A DNA stretch of 64,000 nt, taken from contig OZ010578.1 of assembly GCA_963932145.1 (NCBI GenBank), positions 23,091,827 through 23,155,826 on the forward strand. The letters run 5' to 3'. The notes below the pieces were generated by a model. The model was not told where the DNA came from. It saw only the letters and a list, made by a program, of their open reading frames with translations, and did no database searches. A program made the position numbers and the translations under genes. Of the stretch, positions 11,139-21,311 are shown piece by piece; within the stretch, counting starts at the first letter, position 1; each line of letters starts with the position of its first letter. Source of the DNA: Acanthosepion lycidas. Its lineage: Eukaryota; Mollusca; Cephalopoda; Sepiida; Sepiidae.

Positions 11139-12331
11139 TCAAAAATAGTTTTTCAAAATTTTCAGGTGCATTCCTGACATCAAGTAAGTAAAATGTCCAA
11201 ATAAACATATGTCCAAAAGGCCATCGTTATACCTCAACAGAGCAACGTATAACCAATGATCAAAACGTCCTCCGCTTGCTTCTACACATGCATGCACCCG
11301 TCGGATCATTGACTGCAGGACCCTTTTAAATACTCGCAAACGGTGTCGAATGATTTTGTAGGCCCCCATAACACGTTGATGAAGCATCTCTGAGTTATTA
11401 AGATCTTCTGAGTATACCCATTGTTTTACGTGGCCCATCAGATAAAAATCCAAAGGATTAAGGTCGGGAGAACGTGCAGGCCAAAGAACAATGATCTTCC
11501 CCTACCTATCCATCTTTCATGGTAGATGTCAGACAGGGTGAGGCGAACAATGTGACTAAATTGATCTGCAGCCGCATCATACATGAACGACATTCATCTT
11601 CATATTCTCAGGGGTCTATATTCTGGCAGGTTTGGAAGTGTGTTCCAAATAACGTCCCTATAGACTGCTCCTGCAAAACGTGCTGGGGAAACATATGGAC
11701 TTACCAGATAGTCACCTGCAATTCCAGCCGACACATTGACCGTAAACTTATGCTGATATCTAACCTGTATTGTACCATGGGGATTCCGATCTGCCTACAA
11801 ATTTTGCTTGTCATTTTTTTATTAAATTTCTTCCAAATGTTGACTCATCCGTAAGCAAGAGTGAAGAGACAAACAATGGATCGGCATTTGGGGCAATAAA
11901 CCATCGCCAAAAGTTCTCCTGTGGTGAGTGATCAGAGGGCGAAAATCCTGTAAAAATTTCAAATGATACGTATACAGGAGTTGCTCTTGAAGAACCCCCG
12001 ATGCGATAGTGTGAGGTGTACGAAATGCTGGGACCACTTGTGTGCTGATATCTGGGTCGTCTTCGACAGCCTGTAGAATATGTTCTTTGTAGACAGGTGT
12101 ACGAACGGATGTCGGTCTTTCTGGATCCTTAGTTTGTGGTGTTGCTGATCCTATTTCAGCAACGCAACAATAAACAGTAGCAATGTTTCGATGACGCGGC
12201 TGCCTTCGGTCTGGAAACGCAAACTGATACAGTCGTGCAGCCACGCTTCCATTACCATTCGTGCGACCGTATTTAAAAATCATATCTGCCTGCTTACGAT
12301 ACAAATATCCGACCATTGTTAAACAGTACAC
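11139..12331 (-). pseudogene. Mariner-like (Tc1/mariner, DD34D) transposase pseudogene
   Basis: Almost full-length transposase of the insect-type mariner family with an N-terminal DUF4817-like helix-turn-helix. In order on the minus strand: an N-terminal ORF from 12331 with KYGRTNGNGSVAARLYQFAF and RPTSVRTPV; TDESTFGRN at about 11856-11830 (first catalytic Asp); VWADRNPHG-like and FTVNVSAGIAGDYLVSPYV; YDAAADQF near 11590-11565 (second Asp, family form HDGAPAHF); SPDLNPLDFYLMGH near 11475-11430 (third Asp); then RVLQSMIRRVHACVEASG at the C terminus. It is cut by at least two frameshifts and several stops (around 11830, 11620 and 11500). All three catalytic acids are still readable. Clear terminal inverted repeats were not found. 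Confidence 0.88.
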
Positions 12332-12404
12332 TTCTCAGTTAAACGTTGTAGACAGATTGGCCACAAATTTCACGACGGTTGCCACTACATTTTAATAACT
12401 AACA

Positions 12405-12592
12405 TTTTTAGACATTTAAAACATGTCTGGCCGCATACAGAATTCCGGAAAATCCTCGTTGAAAACACAACTATACTTAAACATGAAAACAATAAACAAA
12501 GGCTAAAAATACTTGAAGCTATATACATAAAACAGTTGAAACCTAACTTGAACAAAATAAACTATGAAATCTCCACAAATATTCTTTAATGT
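12405..12592 (+). pseudogene. Penelope-like element endonuclease C-terminal fragment
   Basis: A frame reads TTILKHENNKQRLKILEAI followed by IKQLKPNLNKI. This matches the C-terminal tail seen after GIY-YIG domains in retroelement ORFs (pattern H-N-x-L-x-EA-x-x-I-K-x-x-KPxLN). Neither the GIY-YIG core nor the RT is present. The fragment abuts the mariner remnant at 12.33 kb. Confidence 0.5.
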
Positions 12593-12654
12593 CTATAATT
12601 GATAACAGAAGCCACTGGTTTATACCAATGGCTTCCCAAATTTAATATTTCTCG

Positions 12655-12994
12655 TTTCTCGCGTGGTCATGTGTGACGTGATGAGCTGCTGTGCGATTTT
12701 CGTTTCCAGCGTCTCATATGCACGAGTTTGTCCTTGCTTGGAAATCTTCGATGTAAACACAAACTATCACTATTGTTTTGTCCGTGTATTGTTGAATATA
12801 TTGTAATGTAATTGTCATTTTTGATAATGGCTTATGTAAGCCGAAAGCTTAGATAGGATTAAAAATATGTATCAATATTGCGATTTTCTTCCTTCTTTTA
12901 ATGATAATGTTATTAAGCTTATCAGCCGATATGAAAAGGGTTTACATAAAATAAATAGACAAAACTTGTCTATATTATTTAATGAAACATGCAT

Positions 12995-12998
<4 letters not shown>
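12655..12998 (+). repeat. About 345-bp dispersed repeat, copy 1 (pair with 52190-52530)
   Basis: Shares the same order of blocks with 52190-52530: CGTGGTCATGTGTGACGTGATGAGC, CGTTTCC, the ATAATGGCTTATGTAAGCC-GAAAGCTTAGA motif (12824-12853), MYQYCDFLPSFNDNVIKLI-type codons, and AACTTGTCTATATTATTTAATG. Copy 1 ends in a (TA)n tract, whereas copy 2 continues. It is probably part of a retroelement, possibly Penelope-like, from the hairpin-GAAA motif and its neighbours. Confidence 0.65.
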
Positions 12999-13075
<77 letters not shown>

Positions 13076-13077
13076 CT
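12998..13077. repeat. (TA)n microsatellite
   Basis: About 38 TA units with one C interruption. Confidence 0.97.
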
Positions 13078-13079
13078 TT

Positions 13080-14425
13080 TCGATATTTACTTTACCTCAG
13101 CTTTGCTTTGGATAGTGAAGCAAACTTAAGGCGCCTACTGAGAATCACACATCGTATTCTTGCAGTCGACTAGTTCTTACGTAAATATTTACTCAGTATG
13201 CGTTCGCAATGCCTAGGACCACAAATAGTTGTGCACGCATTGATTTTCAGTCCCACAATAGTCTGAAGAGATTAGGGTAATAATTTCAACTTACGAAATG
13301 TCGACTGTAATAATTTTGATTTGACAGCACAGTAATATAATAAAATTCTTCATTGATCTTAGACCGGAAATCTCCTGGCTTCGTGGGTGGACTGTTGAAA
13401 TACAATTCTGTCATCTTAACTTTGTCTGAGTTCTTGCTCTATTCGAATTGTTGATTTTGGAGTGAATGAGATCTCGATCTGGGGACGATATTTCTTTTTT
13501 AATTATAAAGGAACCTATTTCGTCTGACAGAAGAGAAATCTGTACCGCCTTCTTATTCTTTCCTCTTTTTCTGTTTCTGTAACTAGCTTTTTATACATTT
13601 TTATGATCAGAGACACGTAATCATTTGACTTCGCTTTGGGCTCTGCCCTCATTCGATCACGCTTTACATTGACGTATAACCTACGAGGTCACGACACATT
13701 GCTGAACATATCACACTAGATTGCTAAGCATTTCTTTATGGCAGTTACTTCATATAGTGTCTGATGGTGGTAAGTATTAGACGCAACGGATAGAACTAGA
13801 AAGAAAAGTTTGGTATGTCGAAAAATTTGTACAGATTCGATTAAGTTGTTTGCAATCAGACCAGTCTCTATTTCCCCGTGAGTCAACTTACGTGATATAA
13901 TTATACAGAAAATCAAATAAAAGCGATAGATATTTGATAGCGAAATCTAAATTAGGTTTTTTATTAAACCCATGTAAATATAATCATTAGTTTATTACCC
14001 TTTATATTTCTCCCAAATGTCTTTCTTTTACTTTCTTAAAACCAGTATTTCTTATTGTCAATGGTTTCAGTATCTTTTTTATATTATCTCTGTTAAAGTT
14101 TATTGCAATTTCCCAAATTAGGATCTCATTTATTCACATTTTTCACAATATCTCGTTACTCCTTCGAAAATTCTCAAAATGTGTTCAATCTTCCCGGATT
14201 CTTATCGACTTTTCTAAACTATATACTGGGAGCAAACGGCCTGTATCTGGATAGAACGTGAATTGAGTGATTACAGAAAAATAGCAAGGGGCGCAGAACA
14301 AGACTTCTCACCGGGATTTATTTAAAAATACACCAAAGTAATCTGTCCTAGAAATGCATGCACAGATGTTCTCAATAACACTTAAACGCTGATGAATCTG
14401 TTAAGCCCATCATAATGATGGCCGG
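13080..14425. other. Unassigned sequence
   Basis: No recognisable coding or transposon motif on either strand. Confidence 0.35.
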
Positions 14426-14817
14426 TTACTATTCGTTTATGACCACACCCATCTGCCAGGGTGGTTGAAAATCCCTATTACAGACGCCTGCTTATCTCAA
14501 AGTTAATAAATATATACATTTGTAAAGATAATAAGACAAATATAAACAAAAATTAAATGGGGTTTTATAACGGAAAGGGATACGGAATTAGTATTTTAAA
14601 GGGAAATTAAATACAACTGCAAGATTGCAAAATATTTTTATAACGTCGTTGAAACTTTGTAATGCACAGGTGATATTAGCGAATTGTATGGGGGGGTAAC
14701 TTTCCTGGGGTGTGAGGGAGAACAAAAAGAATAACATAATACTAACGATATTGATGGAATATTACATATTTACTTCATTTCCTCATAATCCGGTGAGAGA
14801 GAATGGAAGCGATTCAT

Positions 14818-14820
<3 letters not shown>

Positions 14821-14890
<70 letters not shown>
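14821..14890. repeat. (CA)n(TA)n compound microsatellite
   Basis: About 16 CA units followed by about 17 TA units. Confidence 0.97.
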
Positions 14891-14892
<2 letters not shown>

Positions 14893-14962
14893 CTGACGAT
14901 CACTTAAGATATACTGAAACTGACAGTCACCATGCACTGTTGATTTTTATAACCTCACTGTT

Positions 14963-14966
<4 letters not shown>

Positions 14967-14996
<30 letters not shown>
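14967..14996. repeat. (TA)n microsatellite
   Basis: About 15 TA units, 25 bp before a short AAT run and the endonuclease fragment. Confidence 0.95.
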
Positions 14997-14997
<1 letters not shown>

Positions 14998-15009
14998 CAA
15001 TCGTTGTAC

Positions 15010-15262
15010 CAAGGCAGAAAAATAATAATAATAATAAATGTGTAATTGTAGAAATCCTAATGAGTGTCCATTATAGAATAGGTGTCTTACTGAACCTATT
15101 GTTTAATAATATACCCTTTCATCTAGTGAAAATCCAACAGTTAAGAAATTTTATATTGGCAGTACAAAATCCCTTTAAACTGAGTTGCTATCAACATATA
15201 TCTTCTTTCAACAACAATGTCTACCGCAACCGAACATCCTTTTCTAAATATTTTTTAACTAT
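15010..15262 (+). pseudogene. Penelope-like GIY-YIG endonuclease fragment (type I)
   Basis: Broken frames give KCVxCRNPNECPL-like codons (15035-15075), VKKFYIGSTKSPFKLSCY (15127-15190; the YIG half of GIY-YIG), and HISSFNNNVYRNRTSFSKY (15196-15252). The CPL cysteine cluster before FYIG and the N-H...SF...SKY block after it are the hallmark of the endonuclease in YRDD-type Penelope-like elements. At least two frameshifts are present. It is cut off at 15262, close to a solo Tc1 terminus. Confidence 0.7.
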
Positions 15263-15271
15263 AATATGTAT

Positions 15272-15300
15272 ACCCTTGTGCAAATTAATTGAAACAACCG
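15272..15300. mobile_element. Solo terminus of the 545-bp Tc1-type element
   Basis: ACCCTTGTGCAAATTAATTG followed by AAACA matches the terminal inverted repeat of the element at 59297-59841. Only one end is present, so this is a truncated copy. Confidence 0.7.
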
Positions 15301-15339
15301 CTTTAGTTTCCGTTCTTTCACCATACGGTCAGTTTTAGA

Positions 15340-16265
15340 GCCACTGGATTGACAAGATGTATCAATTTCTATTTTTTCCTCAGTTTAGGTCATTTGCAGT
15401 GATGTGCAGTAATATGAATATCTTTTCGGATGTAAGATGGAATCTGTCTTCTCTCTTGAAAATATTCAATGAAAACAACCTTAAATACAATCAAGCCCTC
15501 AAAAAGAGCAAATTCAAGCAAACAGTAAATTATCAAGAAAATCCGACTGAAAAATCACCAAACAAATCCAAAAATAGAAAAAGAAAAATTATATAGTCCA
15601 ACCCCACATTCAGCAAATTATCTAGCATTAACATAGGAAAATTCTTCTGAAAATTAATAGAGAAACACTTTAGTAATAACAAGACATTGCATAAAATCTT
15701 TAATAAAATGAACTTGAAAGTTAGTTACTCATGTGTAAACAATATGGAACAAATTATAAATTCCCGCAATAATAATCTAATTAAAGAATTTTATATGAAT
15801 CAAATACAAAAGAATATTTATACCTGTAATTTCCGAGTTAAAACTGAATGCCCAGTAAGAGGATTTTGTTTGACTGAAAATGCAGGTCACAATGATGTCA
15901 CAATTTTCCCCATAGAAAATATAACACAGAAGAAGGTTTATATTGGAATACCAGCAGGGGATTGGAAATAACGTTTTTATAACCATCGCCACTCCTTCAA
16001 AAACAAATCTCTCAAGAATCAAACAGTGCTATCTAAATATTATTGGGATATGAAAGAAAATGGCTTCACTCCACAGCTGAAATGGAAAATTATTTCCAGG
16101 TCTAGGACTCCTAAAAATTTTAGAGAAAGATGTGACCTCGGCATTAAATAAAAAATATTAGTAATCAAATACAATAAACCTGATGAATTACTGAATCACC
16201 ATAATGAAATCATCTTCAAATGCAGACATAAAAACAGGTTCAAAATAACAAACTATACCTAACAA
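15340..16265 (+). pseudogene. Penelope-like element: RT C-terminus, linker and GIY-YIG endonuclease
   Basis: Three frame-shifted pieces. First comes an RT tail ending in PNKSKNRKRKII (15555-15593). Next is the linker FxKLIEKHF...LHKIFNKMNLKVSYSCVNNM (15640-15750). Last is the endonuclease: TCNFRVKTECPVRGFCLTEN (15825-15885, Cys cluster), KKVYIGIPAGDWK (15932-15970), FYNHRHSFKNKSLKNQTVLSKYYWDMKENG (15975-16065) and CRHKNRFKITNY near 16225-16258 at the C terminus. A stop (TAA, 15969) separates the GIY-YIG halves. Domain order is as in EN+ Penelope-like elements. The element is inactive. Confidence 0.8.
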
Positions 16266-16399
16266 AATTTTTGATAAACTTGCCCATAGAAACTATCCGA
16301 TTTTAAATCATCAAGATACCGAATAATATAATTTTTATATGTCAGATTAAGGGCTTAGGTTAAACAAAATGTGTAATGTTTTCATATGTATACAATTTT

Positions 16400-16483
16400 T
16401 ATGTGTATATATATATATATGTATATTTGTGTGTGTATATATATATATATGTTTATGTGTGTATGGATGTATATTTGTTTGTG

Positions 16484-16550
<67 letters not shown>

Positions 16551-16667
16551 ATATATGTGTATGGGTGTATATGGGTATGTATAACTATGTATATGTGTAT
16601 GCACATGTGTACGTTTATATGTGTATGTACATATGTATCTGTGTATATATATAGGTGTGTGTTTATG

Positions 16668-16722
<55 letters not shown>

Positions 16723-16781
16723 GTATATGTATAAATCTGTAGATGCGTGTTATTATTAATCTTTTTTGTGTTGTGTGTGTT

Positions 16782-16840
<59 letters not shown>

Positions 16841-16935
16841 ATATGTAGATATATACATATGTACTTAGGTGTAGATATGTGAATTTGTGTATATATTTGT
16901 GTATATGTATATATATATATATACGTACATATTAA
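16400..16935. repeat. Compound (TA)n/(TG)n/(TATG)n microsatellite block
   Basis: Several long TA tracts (about 16495-16542, 16670-16708, 16788-16828) are embedded in TG- and TATG-rich sequence. Four long overlapping reading frames exist on both strands only because the repeat lacks stops. Confidence 0.95.
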
Positions 16936-17640
16936 AGATGTATATGTGATTATTTTATGTATTGGCCTTTATATAATTGTATGTTTTGTTTGATATCATT
17001 ATATGTATGTAGATATATGTATAAGAATAGATATATTTATGAATATGTCTGTATATCATTAGGTTTTTCATTTACTTTGATGAATTTCCCATCAAAATAA
17101 GGTTACTAAGCAAATTTACCAGGCAATATTATTACTTTTATATTTTATTTTTTATTTTTAAATATTATTTTTTAGATTTACTCTTGATTTTTATCTAATT
17201 CTTATAATTCTTTTTGTTTATTATTATGATTAGTAATATTATTTTTATTATTAGTAGTAAGTAATTTACTTATTAATATTAAATTAATATTAAACATCTA
17301 ATATATAATTAATATTAATATATTTTTATTTACCATTTATATAATTTGATTTTACTTTTTAAATTTTAAATTTTAAATTGCAAATTTAAAATTATTTTAA
17401 CCTTTATCATTTTTGTTATTAATAATATTATTAATTTTCATACTGTTCATTTTAACATTTTAAAACATTTTTTAATAATTTTTAATATATTATCCTATAT
17501 TGATTACAAATGTATTAATCAGAATTGATAATATTATTAATAATATTATTAATATATCTCATTTTTTCATTCCTACTTTGCTGGTAATCTTTAATATTTT
17601 ATGTATTAACTGTAAATTATATTGATAGGCCCATATATGG
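16935..17640. repeat. Very AT-rich low-complexity DNA
   Basis: Runs of TTTTA/TTAATATTAA-type sequence with no motif. AATAATATTATTAAT palindromic stretches lie near 17420-17550. Confidence 0.8.
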
Positions 17641-18058
17641 TAACTCACTCTTCCTTTTTCCTCTCCCCGCCCTCTTTCTTTCTTCTTCCTCCTTCCCCCC
17701 CCACCGTTACCTGCTTTACAATTTGTCTTCCTTTTTTCTTCTTTTCTCTTCTTGTCTAAAAATAATTTAAAATGTCTGACCTCTTAGCTGAGTACACTTG
17801 GACCTAAGTAAATTATTAAAGATCGTCTAAAAACAACCTTATCCGTACTTACATTTCCAAGACAGACCTTCCCATAGTCCTCCCACCACCTCTGTCATCT
17901 GATACTAATCTAAAACTATACCTCAAAAATTGTATTAAAAATAATAGAAACCTCATCCTTTTGTAACTAAAGATGTGACCTGATGAACCAGGAAAATATA
18001 TTTTCTGGGGAAATAAATTATAGTCATGGAACGTTAAGGTTGTTTCTTTCTTAATTAT

Positions 18059-18066
<8 letters not shown>

Positions 18067-18114
<48 letters not shown>
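18067..18114. repeat. (TA)n microsatellite
   Basis: About 24 TA units, directly 5' of a LINE 3' end. Confidence 0.97.
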
Positions 18115-18115
<1 letters not shown>

Positions 18116-18119
18116 AATC

Positions 18120-18665
18120 CATTGCTACGTCGGCCGCTAAGAATCGATCTTGCATATTTATAAGTCTACCATTCGTCTATGCTTAGAATATTGCTGCCAT
18201 ATATGATCAACTATCAATGCTATTTAGCTTGAGTGGCTTGATAAAATCCAAAGAAGAATCAGCAATATTATTGGTCCTGATCTGGCGGCTCGGCTTCAGT
18301 CACTTCCCTCGGCCGTAATTAGGACTCTCTATGTCTTTTCTATAAATTGTTTGGATGAGCTCTTCGCTAGGGTACCTAGACTTCATGAATTTAAGCACAT
18401 TACTAGATTGGCTTCGAGATCTCTTAAATTTACAGTTAAGCTTGCTAGACTTGTTTCATTTCTCGCACTTCTCGTTTATGGATCTCCCTTCCGGTTCCAG
18501 GCTTTCTAGTCAACTTTTATCGACAAAAGTTCAAATACAATGTCAATCGCTATCTGCTATCCTTCTGATTACTCTTAACTCTTCCCGTTCATTATTATTG
18601 TTTATGTCCCTAATTCTTACACACCCTCTAAACCCTTGTGTCTTATTGCCCATGGTGGTATGCAG
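18120..18665 (+). pseudogene. LINE C-terminal remnant (LDKIQRR family), copy 1
   Basis: One interrupted frame reads IYKSTIRLCLEYCCHIWS (18157-18210), LEWLDKIQRRISNIIGPDLAARLQSL (18225-18304), a LYVFSINCLDELFARVPRL segment, and ITRLASRSLKFTVKLARLVSF. This is the post-RT C-terminal region of a non-LTR retrotransposon. The second copy at 61615-62080 shares the same blocks. Stops at about 18220 and 18510, plus a frameshift, inactivate it. The 3' end stops at a (TA)n(TG)n tract. Confidence 0.7.
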
Positions 18666-18667
18666 CT

Positions 18668-18668
<1 letters not shown>

Positions 18669-18702
<34 letters not shown>

Positions 18703-18752
18703 ATGTATGTGGGTGTGGGTGGGTGTGTGTGTGTGCATGTATGTATGTATGT
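18669..18752. repeat. (TA)n(TG)n microsatellite
   Basis: Directly abuts the LINE 3' end. Confidence 0.9.
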
Positions 18753-18754
18753 GT

Positions 18755-18975
18755 ATATGTCAGTCAGTGTTATGTGTCATGACTGACGAGGCACAATTTT
18801 TCTTCTAGGTTGACAATTCTTTCTGCGGTAGACCAGTTGCCATCCAGGGCTATAGAACCTGGTTTATCGTGCTATTTACCCATAGCTGATGGGAAAAGAA
18901 AGGGATTCAAAAGTAAGTGAATGTAGTGGAATTCGAACTCGGCTCTCCTATTCCTCAATCCTAGCCTCCCGTATA
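18755..18975 (-). mobile_element. tRNA-derived SINE, copy 1
   Basis: Three copies of this family are in the window (here, 54875 and 63480). On the minus strand the tRNA-like head carries GAGTTCGAATTCC (B-box-like, near 18933-18921). The body carries CAGCTATGGGTAAATAG, CTGGTCTACCGCAGAAAGAA and CCTCGTCAGTCATGA. The 3' end lies in a GTCAGTCAGT repeat. The head-then-body layout is that of an RNA polymerase III-driven SINE. Confidence 0.65.
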
Positions 18976-18995
18976 TGTATGTATGTATGTATGTA

Positions 18996-19096
18996 TTAGG
19001 TTGGTGCAAAAGTAATAACGTAATAATGTCGTTTTTTGACGTATTTTTAACGTCAAAAAACGACATTATTACGTCATTATTTTTGCACCAACCTAA
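18996..19096. mobile_element. 101-bp mariner-derived palindromic MITE (long subtype)
   Basis: TTAGGTTGGTGCAAAAGTAA ... TTTTGCACCAACCTAA, flanked by TA. It shares its ends with the 80-bp subtype, but the inner arm is GTCGTTTTTTGACGT around ATTTTTA. The 48728 copy is the same length. Confidence 0.9.
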
Positions 19097-19789
19097 TATA
19101 AAGGCCCGGCGATGTTTGCTGAACAAAATGTCCATTCTGGATGTTCATGCCTGATGTGACCAGGGATCGTCCACAAACATTTATTGCACGCGTAGATCTA
19201 GTCAATTCGTTTTCTTCTGAATCTGGTACCATATATGAGTTGATTAATGAAGGTTCTTGCAGGCCTTATGCGTGATCTTTTGTAATAATTTGCTTCCTCA
19301 TCGTATGATGCACCACTTCTTGTTTAATTCTCCAGTAATGACCACCAACCTTCATCCGCTATTCACAGAATTTGTCCGTAATTCTTGTTAGTTTTTTTTT
19401 TCCTTTGGCATACATTGCTTCCAGCTGATATTTAGCACTGATCTCAGTCATCTAGCGTACGTACCATCTCGGTTTTTGCTAGTTATTTTATCAATGTCCA
19501 ACTGATTGACTCATATAAATAAACTATTCAAAATGTTCACCTAAAGAGTTGAACTTCAGAAATTTTCGTATTTTTTTTTATTTCTACATAGTTTTCATTT
19601 TCTATTATTTTGATCATGTCATTTCATTTCTAACATCAATATCGATATATGTTCTGTTCAATCCTGGTCCGAAATGTAAAAGAAAAATATCATCCACTTT
19701 ATTTAGATTGTCACATTTGAAACCTGTTTTAATTTCATTGATCAAAAAAAAAGGGTCTGTAATGTAATCGATCCTGACCCGACATTTCA

Positions 19790-20035
19790 AGTTCAATTAC
19801 TTCCCCCATCATTGTGACGCGGCTTCCCTCTCTCTTTTCTACAATTTTTTTAGTGTCAATTCTTCTGATGAGCTTTCCTTCTGCGTGCGTTTAACCTCAC
19901 TACTAGATTGGTGTCAACATTTTATTGTTGAACTAACTAGAGTCAACTGCACGTTCTTTTTAATAGGTTCTTTACTCGCACTTCTCGCCTGTGGAAAACC
20001 TTTTCGATTTTATATAATTTGAAAGGGTATATTTT
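19790..20035 (+). pseudogene. LINE C-terminal fragment
   Basis: Codons SDELSFCVRLTSLLDWCQHF (19866-19927) are followed by IVELTRVNCTFF and SLLALLACGKPF. This matches the block order (SDEL ... then a serine/leucine-rich stretch) seen in the copies at 18120 and 61615. It is a short, degraded fragment. Confidence 0.45.
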
Positions 20036-20039
20036 AACT

Positions 20040-20340
20040 CTTTAAAAAATGGAGACAAAAAGGAAACTTATATTTAATATAAAAAAATTTACATCAGAAA
20101 GAGACTATTGAAATTTCTAGGGTACATGACGAGGAAAGAGAGACTGGAAAATTTGATACCCACAGAAAGGATTGAAGGCAACAGAGGAAAGCAACGTATA
20201 AACTACCAAGTGATCATTTGTAAATGGATGGCAGAATAGGGTTTAGGAAATATAACAAAAAGATAAAATTTATTAAGAGCTAAAAAGATGGGAAATTGTG
20301 GAGAGCATTGATCGGCAACTACCTGTAGGCGCAAAATAGA
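20040..20340 (+). pseudogene. RTE-type LINE 3' remnant (copy 4)
   Basis: Codons read METhRKLIFNI-like, then RKRLLKFLGYMTRKERLENLIPTERIEG-like through 20105-20175, then CKWMAE (20218-20236). This is the C-terminal block shared with 185-960 and 6200-6740, with several frameshifts. Confidence 0.65.
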
Positions 20341-20344
20341 AGAA

Positions 20345-21310
20345 TCTGGAAAGATCTATCTCACTATTCCGTCTTCGTTCCTGATAACCAAACTTCGGTT
20401 CAGAAAAAAATTGGAAAATTTACTTTGTTCTTCCAGTTTAAAAATGGTCGGCTTGAATCTTTTGAAAATATTCCGCCTTATTAAGAACAAACCCGATTCT
20501 CAATTCAAAATTACACTTTCAACTCCCCACCCCAGTTGTATGGATTTTCCTAACAATACTATATCAAATCTAACATAGAAACAAAAATAGTTAAAGAAAA
20601 TGGTCCACAAACAACACGTTTGTAATTAATGTTGTATTTCGCATTGAAATTAGCGGATTAAAAGAATTAGACGAAGCAATTGTATGTTTGAACATATGAT
20701 TCTTGTGTCTCCTCATTCTATAAAGCTACAAACTTCTCTCTCTCTCTCTCTAATTCTCGCTATAATTGCATTGTAGTGCTGACAAATAGCTACCTTAATC
20801 TTCCAGTTTAAAATCCAATAGCAGAAAATCGTCACTGTTCCTCTTTCGTTGCAGATTTTTGATCATGTTAACGAAATTATCACATTTTTCTCTTTTTATC
20901 GACCAAATATTGATTATTTATAGATATTTTTTAAAACTGCTACATGCGTAAGTATCTAAATAAATCCAGATGTAAGCGTTTGTAAGCTATTAGTGTACCA
21001 TTGACAACACAGAATGACCCGAAAGACGATACAATGGCAAACATGGATATCGATAATCGATAGATCAATAATTTGTACGCATTGTAAAACAACAAACTAT
21101 TTTTAGTAAATACACTGGCAAAGAGAATGTCAATATTTTGTTCGAAGGAAATACAAAATGTTTTTGTATTGCGTTACCAAATATGCTCATATATTTTGGA
21201 ACTTTAAAAAAATGTAATTAGACTTTAATAAATATGGAATTCTCTCACAATATTAGAATGTGATCTCAATAATAATGCACTGAGCTGGGTACCAAAGTAT
21301 TAATAAAACT
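20345..21310. other. Unassigned AT-rich sequence
   Basis: No recognisable feature, apart from a short (CT)n run at 20732-20750. Confidence 0.35.
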
Positions 21311-21311
21311 T

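Noticed and set aside
11822-12331. 169-codon ORF as an intact host gene
   Set aside because: It is the N-terminal part of a mariner-like transposase whose remaining parts follow in shifted frames down to 11139.
12405-12592. Part of the mariner transposon
   Set aside because: It is on the opposite strand and its codons match a GIY-YIG retroelement C-terminus, so it is a neighbouring element.
14390-14415. CTGATGAATCTG as a hammerhead core
   Set aside because: There is no GAAA or stem II within reach.
16346-16742. Overlapping ORFs of 70-118 codons rich in Tyr/Ile/Val/Cys
   Set aside because: They are translations of (TA)n, (TG)n and (TATG)n microsatellites in every frame.
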